A stretch of DNA of 64,000 nucleotides, taken from the NCBI GenBank assembly GCA_022453515.1, contig JAJNNY010000037.1, forward strand, positions 186,001 through 250,000, written 5' to 3'. Under the pieces are notes generated by a model. It worked only from the letters and a program-made list of their open reading frames with translations, ran no database searches and was not told the origin of the DNA. Source of the stretch: Astrocystis sublimbata. Lineage: Eukaryota; Ascomycota; Sordariomycetes; Xylariales; Xylariaceae. The translations under genes were made by a program, and so were the position numbers. Positions 49,940 to 60,851 of the stretch are shown here, one piece after another. The number at the start of each line of letters is the position of its first letter. Position 1 is the first letter of the stretch.

Positions 49940-49945
49940 ATGTAC

Positions 49946-51386
49946 CTGAGTACCTGACATCAATGGCGTGCTGGCCTGCCTCGCCTGCTACAACTTACAA
50001 GCCGTGCTGCCTGTACAGGCGGGCTCGACGGGCCTCCTCACAGTCTGGCCCGCTTCTTGCCTCCCTTCCGTCCACTTCCGAGACGATCTGTTTTGCGGGG
50101 ATCTTACCATGAAAGTACCTACAACATCCACAAGTCGACGCATGCACCTCCACAGATTGCCAAGATATCGTGCATCTATCTACATGAGCTATCCAGTCGT
50201 GCCATTTCAAGGTCGTGCATTTGACTGCGATTGACTTCGGAGGTCTGATCCATTTCAACAGCGACTCAGAAGAGCGACTTCATCACAGGTCCCTGGCATC
50301 CTGGCATGCAGGGGCCAGGTCACTGAAGCGTTCCCAGCTTTGTGTTACGGTTCATGTTTGCTCTTGCCTTTTTGGCTAGCTGCAGCAGCAAGTGGCCACT
50401 AAAGTAGACTAAGATTGGTCATATGCCTCGATGTCAAATAGGCATGCTGCTCGGCTCGGCTGCCATTTGGAGTAGCGAGGTCCAATGGATGGAGGTGGCA
50501 GGTAGTACACAACTTGGAACTCCCTTTTGCCTACGGATCATACGGTTCATACCTCATACTTGTCATCAGGAGGGTGAGTACCTAGGTATGTGTTAACCTG
50601 GGGCGATATTCACGAAGCTACATATCGTGCCTTGGATCTTATCCGATATGGGGTTTGTGTTAATGTGTAAATATGTACCTTCGTAGTCAGTGCTGAAGTA
50701 GCATTCCAGTATCATTAGTAGACTGAGTTTCAATATCGAAGTGAAGCCTCGGAAAGACTGTCTCCTATCTGCTGCATATGTTGTTGGTAAAACACCGCAA
50801 GACTGGTCTTGGTCTGGTAACCTTGGAAGACCGGCAGTATTGCAAGCAAGTAATGTGTTGGCGGGTCCACCAACCAAGCAACCTAGGCTACACAGGTACC
50901 TTGTCGTAGACTCACGATCTAATCAGGTAACTAATTTAAATAGGCTGTAACGCCAGTAGGCATCGAGCGCGTCAATAGGTCACAGGCTACAGCGAAGCAG
51001 CTCTCCAGGTAGCAGAGCGGTATTACGTTACGTGTGACATCCAACCCTGAGGAAACAAAACACCTAACAAACCACAAACCACAAACTCACATCAGACTTA
51101 ACCGGGTCTCTTACATCCATGGGCTGCGAGCCTACACGCCCACCCCTTCCATCTTCTCCTCTCCTCCTTCCACTTGTCTCGATCTACCGTGGAGGCCTGC
51201 CCAGGGATCACCAAAGACAATCAGGCGAAAACTGCTCCAACCCGCCCTCTCTTGAACACCGGAAAAGCACTCACGTTACCTCCGTCTTCGCTGTGAGCTT
51301 GTGACGATCACCAATATTCACCCGCAACACCGACCGCTTGGCTTGGTATCGGATCTTCTTTACCACGGCTTGCACTAGACCGACCC
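49946..51386. other. Intergenic right of the inverted-repeat element
   Basis: No gene is recognised. ACCTAGG-type motifs occur near 50578-50590 and 50880-50888. The last 200-300 bases are the pyrimidine-rich leader of the Cys-cluster gene. Confidence 0.45.
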
Positions 51387-52407
51387 ATGCCATCTATAAT
51401 AGCAGCCGAGTTCCTCATGGCAACGTCGCCGAGCAGTAGGAAGCGAAGACGAGATGACAACGGAGACGTGCAGATGTCACTGTACGCTCCCTCACCAAAC
51501 ACCACCGCACACCACCACCACCACATACCACGCACCTTGATAATCCAATCCATACCGTATCGTGTTGACTGACAACTGTCCTGTTCCTCTCTCCAGCAGC
51601 TCCACGCTCGAAGCATCATGTCACCAGAATCGCTTCAACAGTAATGAGCGGCTAGCGAAGCCCTCGAGCTGGGGCTCTGCCTCGCCCTTGGGCAGCGTTG
51701 CCCCACGCAAGGTCATCGCCTTGCCCGTGAGCAAGAAGTTTCGACTTCTCGAGGATCCGGACGCGTGCGGCAATGGACACGGACAACTGCACGGTCATTA
51801 TCTTCACCAGAACGATTTCCCTCCTTCAACACCCGAACAATCACAGCAATCACACTTCTCCCACGCACATCCCACACATAACCTCGCCGTCCGACCCGCC
51901 ACTGCCACAAAACCAAGCTCATCCTCTTCAGCACTTCTCAGCCCATGTCACATATGTCACCGGAAACCGACCAAGAAAACCGACCTCGACTCCTTCGGCG
52001 ACTGTACAGGATGCGGCGAGCGGACATGTTTCGTTTGCCTCAGGGAATGCCAAGGTTGGATCCCCACAGCGTTGGCGGGGGACGATAGACAACCATGGGG
52101 CAAGATGGACCAGATCACACCACAGGCCGAGGCCACCGAAGAAGATCTATCAGCATCTTTTACCATGCACGATGTCGATGACGAGGAAAATGCCCACGGT
52201 GATTACGAGAAAACGAGCACTGCGCAGAAATCACAACAACAAGAGAACCAGAAGACAAGCATTGGATCCAAAGCTGGCAAAAACGGACACTGGAGCAGGA
52301 GCAGCCGTGGCCATCGCAGCGTCATCTGTAGCCAGTGCTGTGTCGAGCAGGGCAGCGAGGGTGATGTTGTATGTCTCGGTTGCTTGGCGGGAATGGAAGG
52401 GACGTGA
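51387..52407 (+). CDS. Uncharacterised Cys-cluster (putative zinc-binding) protein
   Basis: Two exons (51387-51481 and 51597-52407) give 301 residues. ATG 51417 (MATSPSSRKRRRDD) is an equally good start, giving 291. The N-terminus has a basic nuclear-localisation-like RKRRR. Two Cys-rich blocks stand out. The first is CHICHRKPTKKTDLD followed by CTGCGERTCFVCLREC. The second, about 115 residues later, is VICSQCCVEQGSEGDVVCLGCL. The CxxC pairs suggest a cross-brace zinc fold of RING or treble-clef type. The region between them is acidic and polar. I recognise the layout as a conserved fungal hypothetical protein but know no function. The frame is intact across the intron. Confidence 0.65.
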
Positions 52408-53443
52408 GAATTGTCCACCGATGGAATAATTTCGAATCCTTTACGAGCGACGGCATAGCTACGAGCGAGCTGAAGCAGACATGCCGAGCTACGCAGGAGA
52501 TTAAACTCGGCTCCACGGATGAACTGGTGCTCACGAAGGCGATCAAAACGCCCATAATACCTTATCCCGCTCTAATGGGCGTTAATAATGGGCGTCACCA
52601 CACGCTATTATATATCCGTGTCATGCACTTGGGGAAGAAGAAGGCTATATCGACTGGGTCACTGTTACTTATGCAGTCATACTTGGCCACCAGATACACG
52701 CATGCATATGGTATGTATGCTGAAGGATTTTGAAGAGGATAGGAACTCAAAAGGTTCATGGGCACTTGCTATCTACCCAGAATACCTAGTTTGGAGGCAC
52801 ATTGCTCACTTGGCCGTAGGGGAAACACCAAGCATCACCATATCACCACCCCAACTACCATCACAACGACATGTACTCGTCATTTTGGGAAAAGGCACGT
52901 CAGGTCGTATGTGCCTTTTACAGCTGATAGGGAGGGGAAGGGGAAAGGTAACCAAAACTTTGTATCTATGATAGAGGGGGAGACGACAGAGAGAACTCCC
53001 GTTCCGACGTGGGATCCGTCGCGACTAATGTTAATGTATTTGGCATCCCCAACTTACGACTGATGGCTCTCATACAGTCACACTGAACCATTCGTTGCCT
53101 TCGAAAGTCAGATATGGAGAACGATTCGGCATCATTAGTAGGTACATAGGCGAAACAAGTAACGTGATTACGACACTCCCAGCTCTGTATTCAATCGAAG
53201 CAAAACGAGCAGAAGCTGTTTGTATCATATGCAAGACTCACAGCGTATGCGGAACCTTGTCTTCATAATCTATGTTGGCTATGTGCCTATGCCTATGCTA
53301 CGACGCTGTCTCTTAAGAATGATGACTCGGCTCCATTCGTGCATGCGTGTGTTCTCGTCTGTACTCGTACACCCAAGCCAAACCAACCACACAAGTCCAT
53401 AGTAGGCATGCATGCATGCCTGAACGCCGCGCTGAAGCTTTAT
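52408..53443. other. Convergent intergenic region
   Basis: This is the 3' flank of the Cys-cluster gene and of RPT1. It contains three copies of ACGCCCAT (one direct at 52548-52555 and two inverted at 52575-52582 and 52588-52595). A 127-codon open frame around 52588-52971 has no domain. Confidence 0.45.
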
Positions 53444-54941
53444 CTAGTTGTATTGCATGTACGTAGCAGTCGAGTTGAACTTGAGGTTGCCCTTGATGAC
53501 CTTGTCGACAGCGCTCAAGAAATCCTTCTCGGACGCGACCTTTCTCCTGGCGCGGATGGCGAACATGCCGGCCTCGGTACACACACTCCTCAGCTCGGCA
53601 CCCGTGGCGTTGGGGCACAGACGCGAGATCAGCTCCCATCGGATGTCGCGCTCGACAGACATGCTCTTGGCGTGGATGCGCAGGATGTTGGCTCTGCCCT
53701 CGAGGTCGGGAAGGGAGAACTCGATCTTTCGGTCGATACGGCCGGGTCTCATAAGTGCCGGGTCGAGCGTCGACGGCCTGTTGGTGGCGAACATGACTTT
53801 GATGTTACCTCGGGCGTCGAAGCCGTCTAGTTGTGTGATCAGCTCCAACATGGTTCTCTGGACTTCGTTGTCTCCGCCGGCACCGTCGTCGAAACGGGCA
53901 CCACCAACAGCGTCGATTTCGTCGAAGAAGATGATGCAGGCCTTCTTCGTCCTCGCCATCTCGAAGAGCTCTCGCACCATCCGCGCACCCTCACCCACGT
54001 ATTTCTGGACGAGCTCGCTGCCGATGACCCGGATGAATGTGGCGTCTGTTCGATTCGCTACCGCTCGGGCGCAGAGCGTCTTTCCTGTACCGGGAGGGCC
54101 GTACAGGAGAGCGCCCTTCGGGGGGTCGATGCCCAGGTTGACGAAACGCTCAGGTGACAGCAGGGGCATCTCCACGACTTCCCTCAACTTCTCGACCTGC
54201 TCCTTGCAACCTCCCACGTCACCATACGTGACATCCGGCTTCTCCTCGACCGTCATCATGGTAACACTGGCGTCGATCTTGGGCGGTAGGGGAAGCAGGA
54301 TCTGATATTTGTTCCGGTCGACGCCGACACGCATGCCCTCCTCGATATCCGTCGGGGACACGCGCTCGCCGAGCTGGACGACGAACTTGGCGATCTGCTT
54401 AACGTTGATCACGTATTTGCTCTTGGACTCGTCCTTCTCGTCGGCGATGATCTTGGTGCACCTTGCTACCTGAAGAGGTTGCTCCTCGGACATGCGTTGC
54501 CGGTCGGCGGCGACATCCCATAGATGTGGCGGGGCGAGCCCCGTGTCGGATTCCTTGACACCGATCTTCTCGTCTACGCTCTGCTGCTTCTCCTTGATCT
54601 GCTGCTCTAGCTTCTTGATGGCGGTTCCGTAGGGGGCGGCGCCGTATGTCTTCAGGACTTGGATATCTCTGCGTTTGGGTCAGCATCTGCTGGTGCGGGT
54701 ATGGACACCGGGGTGGGAGTGGAAGCCGGTGGAAGCGGAGGCGGAGGCGGAAGCGTACTCGTCGGATAGAGGCTGGATCTTCTTCTCTTCTATTTCGTCG
54801 TCGGCAAAGTTCTTCTTGTACTTCTCCCAACTCGACCCCGTTGCGGAAGGCTAATGTGAAGATTATAGAGTTAGCGAGGTAAGTTGCATTGCATGCGCTA
54901 ATGCCAAGCATGTGTTTGTGTGTGTAAGGCGTACGTACCAT
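53444..54941 (-). CDS. RPT1: 26S proteasome regulatory ATPase subunit Rpt1 (PSMC2/regulatory subunit 7)
   Basis: Rpt1 is one of six AAA+ ATPases in the base of the 19S regulatory particle and unfolds ubiquitinated substrates. Three exons are read: 54939-54941 (only ATG), 54759-54850 and 53444-54668, giving 439 residues (yeast Rpt1 has 467). After the coiled-coil N-terminus ([13 protein letters not shown]) come the OB domain, Walker A GPPGTGKT, Walker [11 protein letters not shown], the sensor [21 protein letters not shown] with Arg fingers, and the C-terminal small domain ending YMQYN, typical of Rpt1. The start codon forms an exon on its own. The gene is divergent from CCT4, 656 bases away. 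Confidence 0.95.
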
Positions 54942-55597
54942 GGTGACGGCTGGCCTGTTAGGGAGGGCAACCGAGCTGGATGCTTTATGTTATGTGGAAT
55001 GAACGGACTGAAAAAGGGAAGCGCAGACGTCTGAGGACTTGTGTTTAATGGCGGTATGGCGGTACGAGTGTGCGGGCGGAATGAGGGTGTTCAATGTTTG
55101 GTTGGAAATGGCGGCTGATGATGATGATGATGGAGGACAAGGCGACTGACTGCTGGCTGGCGGGCGAGACGTCGGATGCTCAGGCCAGCCAGCCAGCCAG
55201 GCTCATAGCGTAAGCTCTCTATTGCCTGGACTGGAGCTGGCTGCCGGGACCTTCCACTAAGCCTGATTGGGGCTAGACTATCGGCAGCCTCGCAGCTACC
55301 CCCGAAGCACCTGGGCATTAAGCATTAGAAAAATCCAATAAGTCCAATCCAGGACCCCAGCAGCCTACGACAGCGGGGATAGAAGGTCAAGGTTGCTGTT
55401 ATCTGCCTTCAAAAAACACCCTCCCCACCATACCACGGCCAGACACCATACCTCCTACTGGCGTCTACCTACATAAATCAGCATAAATACAACAACGCTT
55501 CGATCCCATTTTTCATCACCGAAAATTAGAGACGAGGAAACCAAAAGACGGCAGGAGAAAAGGCGCCTCGGAATAAATTCACATCAACTCTCCCAAC
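54942..55597. promoter_or_regulatory. Divergent promoter shared by RPT1 and CCT4
   Basis: 656 bases lie between the two start codons. ATGGCGG occurs three times at 55048-55054, 55056-55062 and 55108-55114. There is also a GAT run (about 55115-55130) and a CCAG run (about 55183-55200). I see no exact copy of the yeast proteasome element GGTGGCAAA. Co-regulation of proteasome and chaperonin genes is a hypothesis from the arrangement. Confidence 0.45.
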
Positions 55598-57388
55598 ATG
55601 GCTACCACAGCTCCGTCTGCACCGAGCGGTGTCTTCAGAGTACGCTCCTCTTCACTGGCAATCCCTATTCGCGCACACACAAAATATGACTGACACCTTG
55701 ACAGGACAAGGAGAAGCCCGTGGCTGTTCGATCCTCCAACATTGTCGCTGCCAGAGGTATTGCTTGCTGCCTTGCCCCCGAGCCCTCACCTCCCAGGCCC
55801 CTCCGTCGCTAAGCCAGAACCACAGCTGTCGCCGATGCCATAAGGACGTCGTTAGGCCCCCGAGGCATGGACAAGATGATCCGGAGCGGCAAGGGCGAGA
55901 CCATCATCACGAACGACGGACACACCATGTTGAAGAGCATGGCTGTCATGCACCCCACCGCCAAGATGCTCGTCAACCTCTCGTCCGCCCAGGATGTCGA
56001 GGCCGGTGACGGAACCACCTCTGTCGTCGTCATATGCGGTGCCTTGCTCGGTGCCGCCGACCGCCTGCTCGGCAAGGGCATCCACCCCTCCGCCATCTCC
56101 GAGTCCTTCCAGCGAGCCGCCGCCGCCGCCGTCCAGATCCTGCACGACATGTCGCAACCCGTGTCTCTCTCCGACAGCACCACCCTCCTCCAAGCCGCCA
56201 ACACCTCCCTGTCCTCCAAGATCGTGTCACAGTACTCTGGCCTGCTGGGTTCCATGGCCGTCGATGCCGTCACGAAGACGATAGATGTCAAGAAGGCCGA
56301 CAACGTCGACCTCAAGAACATCAGGATTGTCAAGAAGGTCGGAGGCACGATAGAAGACAGCGAACTGGTTAATGGCCTAGTTCTTACACAGCCAGTCATC
56401 AAGCAGGCAAGCGGGCCTGTGAGGATGGAGAAGGCCAGGATCGGCCTGATTCAGTTTCAGCTGAGCCCTCCTAAACCCGACGTAAGTCCTACTGTCTACG
56501 AGCGTGCACCCCGGAAGAGCTTCGTTCACTAATTTGTGTTGTTAGATGGAAAACACCATCTCCGTCAACGATTACCGGCAAATGGACAAGATCGTCAAGG
56601 AAGAGCGTCTCTACCTCCTCGACCTCGTCAAGAAGATCAAGAAGGCCAAGTGCAACGTCCTCCTGATCCAGAAATCTATCCTCCGCGACGCCGTCAACGA
56701 CCTCTCCCTGCACTTCCTCGCGAAGCTTAACATTCTCGCCGTCAAGGACATCGAGCGTGACGAGGTGGAGTTCATCTGCAAGTCGACCGGGTGCAAGCCC
56801 ATCGCCGACATCGACTCCTTCACCGAGGACAAGCTGGGCAGCGCCGACCTCGTCGAGGAGGTGCAGTCGAGCGGGGCGCGCATGGTGAAGGTCACGGGCA
56901 CCAAGTCAGTCGGTAAGACCGTGTCTGTCGTGTGCCGCGGCGCCAACAGCCTGATTCTCGACGAGGCCGAGCGGTCTCTCCACGACGCGCTCTGTGTCAT
57001 CCGGTGTCTCGTGAAGAAGAAGGCGCTCATTGCCGGTGGAGGTGCCCCTGAGATTGAGATCGCAGCTCAGCTGTCCAAGCAGGCGCGTTCCCTTACCGGT
57101 ACCGAGGCCATCTGCTGGAAGGCGTTTGCCGACGCGCTGGAGATCATACCCACAACGCTAGCTGAGAACGCAGGCCTCAACAGCATCAAAGTCGTCACCG
57201 ACCTGAGACATAGACATGAGATGGGCGAGAAGAACGCCGGTGTCAGTATCCGGAGCGGCGGCGTGAACACAAACATTGCTAAGGAAAATGTCCTGCAGCC
57301 GCTGCTAGTGAGCACGAGTGCTATAGAACTGGCGGCCGAGACGGTCAAGATGATTCTGAGAATTGACGATATCGCGCTGACGAGGTAG
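55598..57388 (+). CDS. CCT4: T-complex chaperonin subunit delta (CCT4)
   Basis: CCT4 is one of eight subunits of the cytosolic TRiC/CCT chaperonin, which folds actin and tubulin. Four exons (55598-55639, 55705-55756, 55826-56481 and 56546-57388) give 530 residues. The equatorial ATP site shows [19 protein letters not shown] and GDGTTSVVV. The delta-specific apical region shows [14 protein letters not shown]. The C-terminal equatorial part shows [13 protein letters not shown] and ENVLQPLLV. The length and the MDK/DYRQMD features fit CCT4 rather than other subunits. The third junction joins PKPD to [12 protein letters not shown]. The frame is intact. Confidence 0.95.
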
Positions 57389-58178
57389 AGCAATTAATCC
57401 ATGGGTTGCAATGGATTGAGGGACATGTAACATAAAAGACAAGAAGTCATAGACACATGCTCGAGATGCTAAAAGATTCCCCTAACTTCACGTATGACTC
57501 CAGCCCCTTACATGGTATAGGGACGACTTTCGCATATTGACGAGCAGACCCCTTTACGGCAAGCTTGTGCATGTCTTATGTCTCCCAGTCTTTAAGTGGG
57601 GATCTATACTGTCTTTGTCCAAGACACCAACGAGGCAGAGTGAAATGTGCCAAAATTCGTAGTAGCCTGAATGCATGTAGTAGAGACTTCTATCAGATGA
57701 GATTGAAGATCTCAACACTTTCCGACTTTTAAAGTCAGATTAAGCATGTCGGATGACTACGACATACCCGACTACGACATACCCCCTCCTTCCGTATTCT
57801 CCGAAGCCCCCCAATGTCCCCGCGCCGGGCGGGGCAGCGTCGAATGGCGTCACCGGCACCCTCTTATGCGCATCTTTTGGATAGAGGCAGAGTAGGTTTT
57901 CCTACATGGACACACTTTAGCCCTGCTGATTAATTGTATTTCAATACTCGAGTATATAACCTCCCTTTTTATCAAACCCATCTTAGGATATAATTCCTAT
58001 CGTTTCGCATTCCGTTGTGACTCTGTGACGTGAATAGGTGGTTGCCACGACTACAGGCTGATTAATAACAACATTCGGTCTGACCATACACATTCATCAA
58101 GGAACCGTTTAAACATACCCAACTGGCCTCAACGCTCTCATCACCTGTGACTCGAATCATTGCACATCTCCTCATCTT
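57389..58178. other. Intergenic, 3' flank of CCT4 and promoter of the oxidoreductase
   Basis: It contains a 16-bp direct repeat (GACTACGACATACCC-type, 57756-57785), a short palindrome around GACTTTTAAAGTC (57724-57736), and a TATA-like TATATAACC near 57953. No gene is recognised. Confidence 0.5.
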
Positions 58179-59553
58179 ATGTCCTTCCGTTTCACATCCC
58201 GGCCTGCACTCGTAGCTTCTCGTCGGCTATCTTTGATCGCGTCTCACACCTCACGATCTGATCATCTTATTCACTCACAAATCCCGAACCTCAAGCCAAA
58301 TACCACCGCTGCTCCTCCTAGCGGCAGTCGAAGGATCTCGCAAGCAAGCAGCAAAATGCCTCCAGTTCCAAAGACCATGAAGGGCGTCCTCATCAACAAG
58401 ACGGGCGGCACCGAGGTCCTCGAGTACAAGACGGACATCCCTGTCCCCACGCCAATTGACGGGGACATTCTTGTGAAGAATGACTTCCTTGGTGTCAACT
58501 TCATCGACACGTAAGTACAGCTCTATCTGCATGTATGTCCGAGCCACTTGCTCCTTTCTGTTTCTCTGGCTCTACTACATCTATCCGATTAGAACCTCAA
58601 CGTATCACATTGAGAGCCCTAAGCATCGTAAAACGAACATGACAACAGCCAGGAAAGGGGATTGAATAGGTCCATAACTAACATGATATTCTTCTTGCAG
58701 GTACTTCCGCACAGGCCTCTATCCCGCGTCGCAATTCCCCTACATCCTCGGCCGCGAGGGTGAAGGGACCATCGTGGCCGTTGGCCCAGGCGACACCAAC
58801 GGTCTCAGCATCGGCGACAAAGTGGTCTACATGGGCGAGCGCGGCTACGCAGAGCTGACATCCGTGAAGTCCTCCTCGGCCGTCAAAGTCCCCTCCTCCC
58901 TGCAGCCCGGGACCGCAGCCGCCGCTTTCCTCCAGGGGTTGACGGCCCTAACTCTCGTGCGCGAGGCACACGCAGTCAAGAAGGGTGACTGGGTGCTCGT
59001 GCACGCAGCCGCCGGCGGCACAGGTCTGAACTTGTGCCAATTCTTACGGGCCATCGGCGCCAACACCATCGGCACCGTCTCCACGCCCGAGAAAGCGAAG
59101 CTCGCCGAGGAGAACGGAGCCACCTACACCATCATCGACCCCTCGTACACCCCAGAGACCATCAAGGCGCGCGTGATGGAGCTCACGAACAATCAGGGGT
59201 GCATCGCCATCTTCGACGGCGTGGGCGCCTCAACGTTCCACCTGTCGCTCGACTGCGTCGCGCGCAAGGGCAGCGTCATCTCTTTCGGAAACGCCTCGGG
59301 CGCCGTGCCGCCCGTGAACATCCAAAAACTGTCCGTGAAGAATGCGCGGTTGATGAGGCCTACTCTGTTCAACTTCGTGACCACGAGGGAGGAGCTCACG
59401 CACTATGCGAACGAGCTGTTTGGGTTCATTGAGAAGGACGGGTTCAATGTCAAGGTGCATGAGGTGTATCCTCTCACCCAGGTGGCTAGGGCGCATGAGG
59501 ATTTGGAGGGAAGGAAGACGACGGGAAAGTTGTTGCTCGACCCGTCCAAGTAA
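58179..59553 (+). CDS. ZTA1: NADPH:quinone oxidoreductase, zeta-crystallin / ZTA1-like
   Basis: This zinc-independent member of the medium-chain dehydrogenase family reduces quinones with NADPH. Two exons (58179-58510 and 58701-59553) give 394 residues. Start 58179 adds a Ser/Arg-rich, acid-poor extension of 59 residues that looks like a mitochondrial presequence. A second in-frame ATG at 58356 (MPPVPKTMKG) gives the usual cytosolic length, so dual targeting from two starts is possible. Motifs include GREGEGTIVAVG in the catalytic domain, the NADPH-binding HAAAGGTGLNLCQ, and a C-terminal KTTGKLLLDPSK. No structural zinc ligands of alcohol dehydrogenases are seen. Confidence 0.88.
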
Positions 59554-60163
59554 AGGGTTCGTGTATCAACGTCGATGCCCAGATTGTTGATTGGGCTAAG
59601 CTGGCTGGATCTCGTTGTTGCTTTTATTTCCCAGGTTATCTCCTTGGGATATCAGAATGAGAATCGCTTCATATATACTGAGACCTTTACCTGATGCGTC
59701 TACGTACCTGGTGTTGAGCCCGGTACTGCTTTTCAGGGTAGGCGGCCACCCGAATAGGAGAAGCGGAGCTAGGTATGCCCAGAACAAATCAAACCAACAA
59801 AGCCTTTGTGAACTTATTACCGCAAATATCCGTGCCTTCTGAGCGTACCAAACAAAATTTATATCTTATCTGTCGACTACTCTATCTAATCATTTGTTAG
59901 ATGATATCCAATAACGTATGTTGTAGACCATTAGATCACTACCACCATGTTGGGTATGCCCTGGAGCTAAACTATTCGCCCACGTGAACCTAAACAAAGT
60001 AAATTCCATAACATTTAGACGCTCTTTTGCTTCCTAACAGTGAACAAAATAAAATCAACCGCCATACATAAAAAACTAAGGCAGAGGACAAAGGGAACGG
60101 CTTGCCCCGGGAATGATTCAAACCAAAAGGATAATAGAAAGAAAGACTACAAAAGATAAATCA
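59554..60163. other. Intergenic between oxidoreductase and tRNA
   Basis: This is the 3' flank of the oxidoreductase gene and 3' flank of tRNA-Val. The right half is AT-rich. No gene is visible. Confidence 0.5.
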
Positions 60164-60237
60164 TGATTTCGCCCGGACTTGAACCGGAGACCTTCAGTGT
60201 GTTAGACTGACGTGATAACCAACTACACCACGAAACC
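60164..60237 (-). tRNA. tRNA-Val (anticodon AAC)
   Basis: Read on the minus strand, the 7-bp acceptor stem GGTTTCG pairs with CGAAATC, with one G-U pair. The D arm contains GTGGTGTAGTTGGTTATCAC. The anticodon loop is CTAACAC on a 5-bp stem (TCAGT/ACTGA), so the anticodon is AAC. The T arm is CCGG-TTCAAGT-CCGG, and A is the discriminator base. There is no intron. The TTCAAGT loop and the D-arm sequence serve as the B and A boxes for RNA polymerase III. Confidence 0.93.
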
Positions 60238-60851
60238 CGGTCGAGATGGGACTCCTTCGTGAAAGTCGGGCCCATTTAAACCTCTAAGTGCCTTCATCAC
60301 AAACCACTTTCATGATTCTTTTCCTCCTTAGATATACTTGCAGTCAGTCACGAGTCACACCTTTACAGTCAAGCAATCGGAACTCTATAATGATGATGCT
60401 GTTAAATCTAACTTTTTATTTGATTTTGGCTGTTCTACTAGTGATAACCACTCCTCCTTTCTTTACGAAGCCTACTTTTTTATATTGGCTCGGTATCGTG
60501 CGGCTCCTCGTGTATATTGCCCACCCCCTATTCGACCATCTCAGTGTATTAATGCGAGTGTTGCTGATATTGTTCAGATCAAGGTTGTATAGCGGTATTT
60601 GAGCCGTATATGTTCGTAGGATAAGCTGTGCCGATGGAGAAGCTTTGGTGATCAATTCGAAGTAAGCTTTAGTACTTCTCGGTGCTGCCAAGACGGGAGG
60701 TATGGACTCGCTGTCCATATAGGAGGTCTATCAAAAATCGCTCGTTGAATCATAGCAGTGTCTGCCCAATTCATTCTCCGACGAACGTCGGAAAGGGTTC
60801 ACCCTCGGATATTGGTCTCGTTTTGCTCCGAGACGGTGGGACATTCGCGAG
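60238..60851. other. AT-rich segment upstream of tRNA-Val
   Basis: Three overlapping open frames of 84-104 codons occur on both strands (60288-60718). None has a recognisable domain. Their number reflects low stop density rather than a clear gene. Position just upstream of a tRNA gene is a known landing zone for some retroelements, but I find no terminal repeats. Confidence 0.4.

Noticed and set aside
52588..52971. 127-codon plus-strand open frame downstream of the Cys-cluster gene
   Set aside because: No domain, and it overlaps an inverted-repeat block and other frames in the 3' flank.
60416..60718. 100-codon minus-strand open frame next to tRNA-Val
   Set aside because: AT-rich low-stop region with equally long frames on the opposite strand and no recognisable motif.
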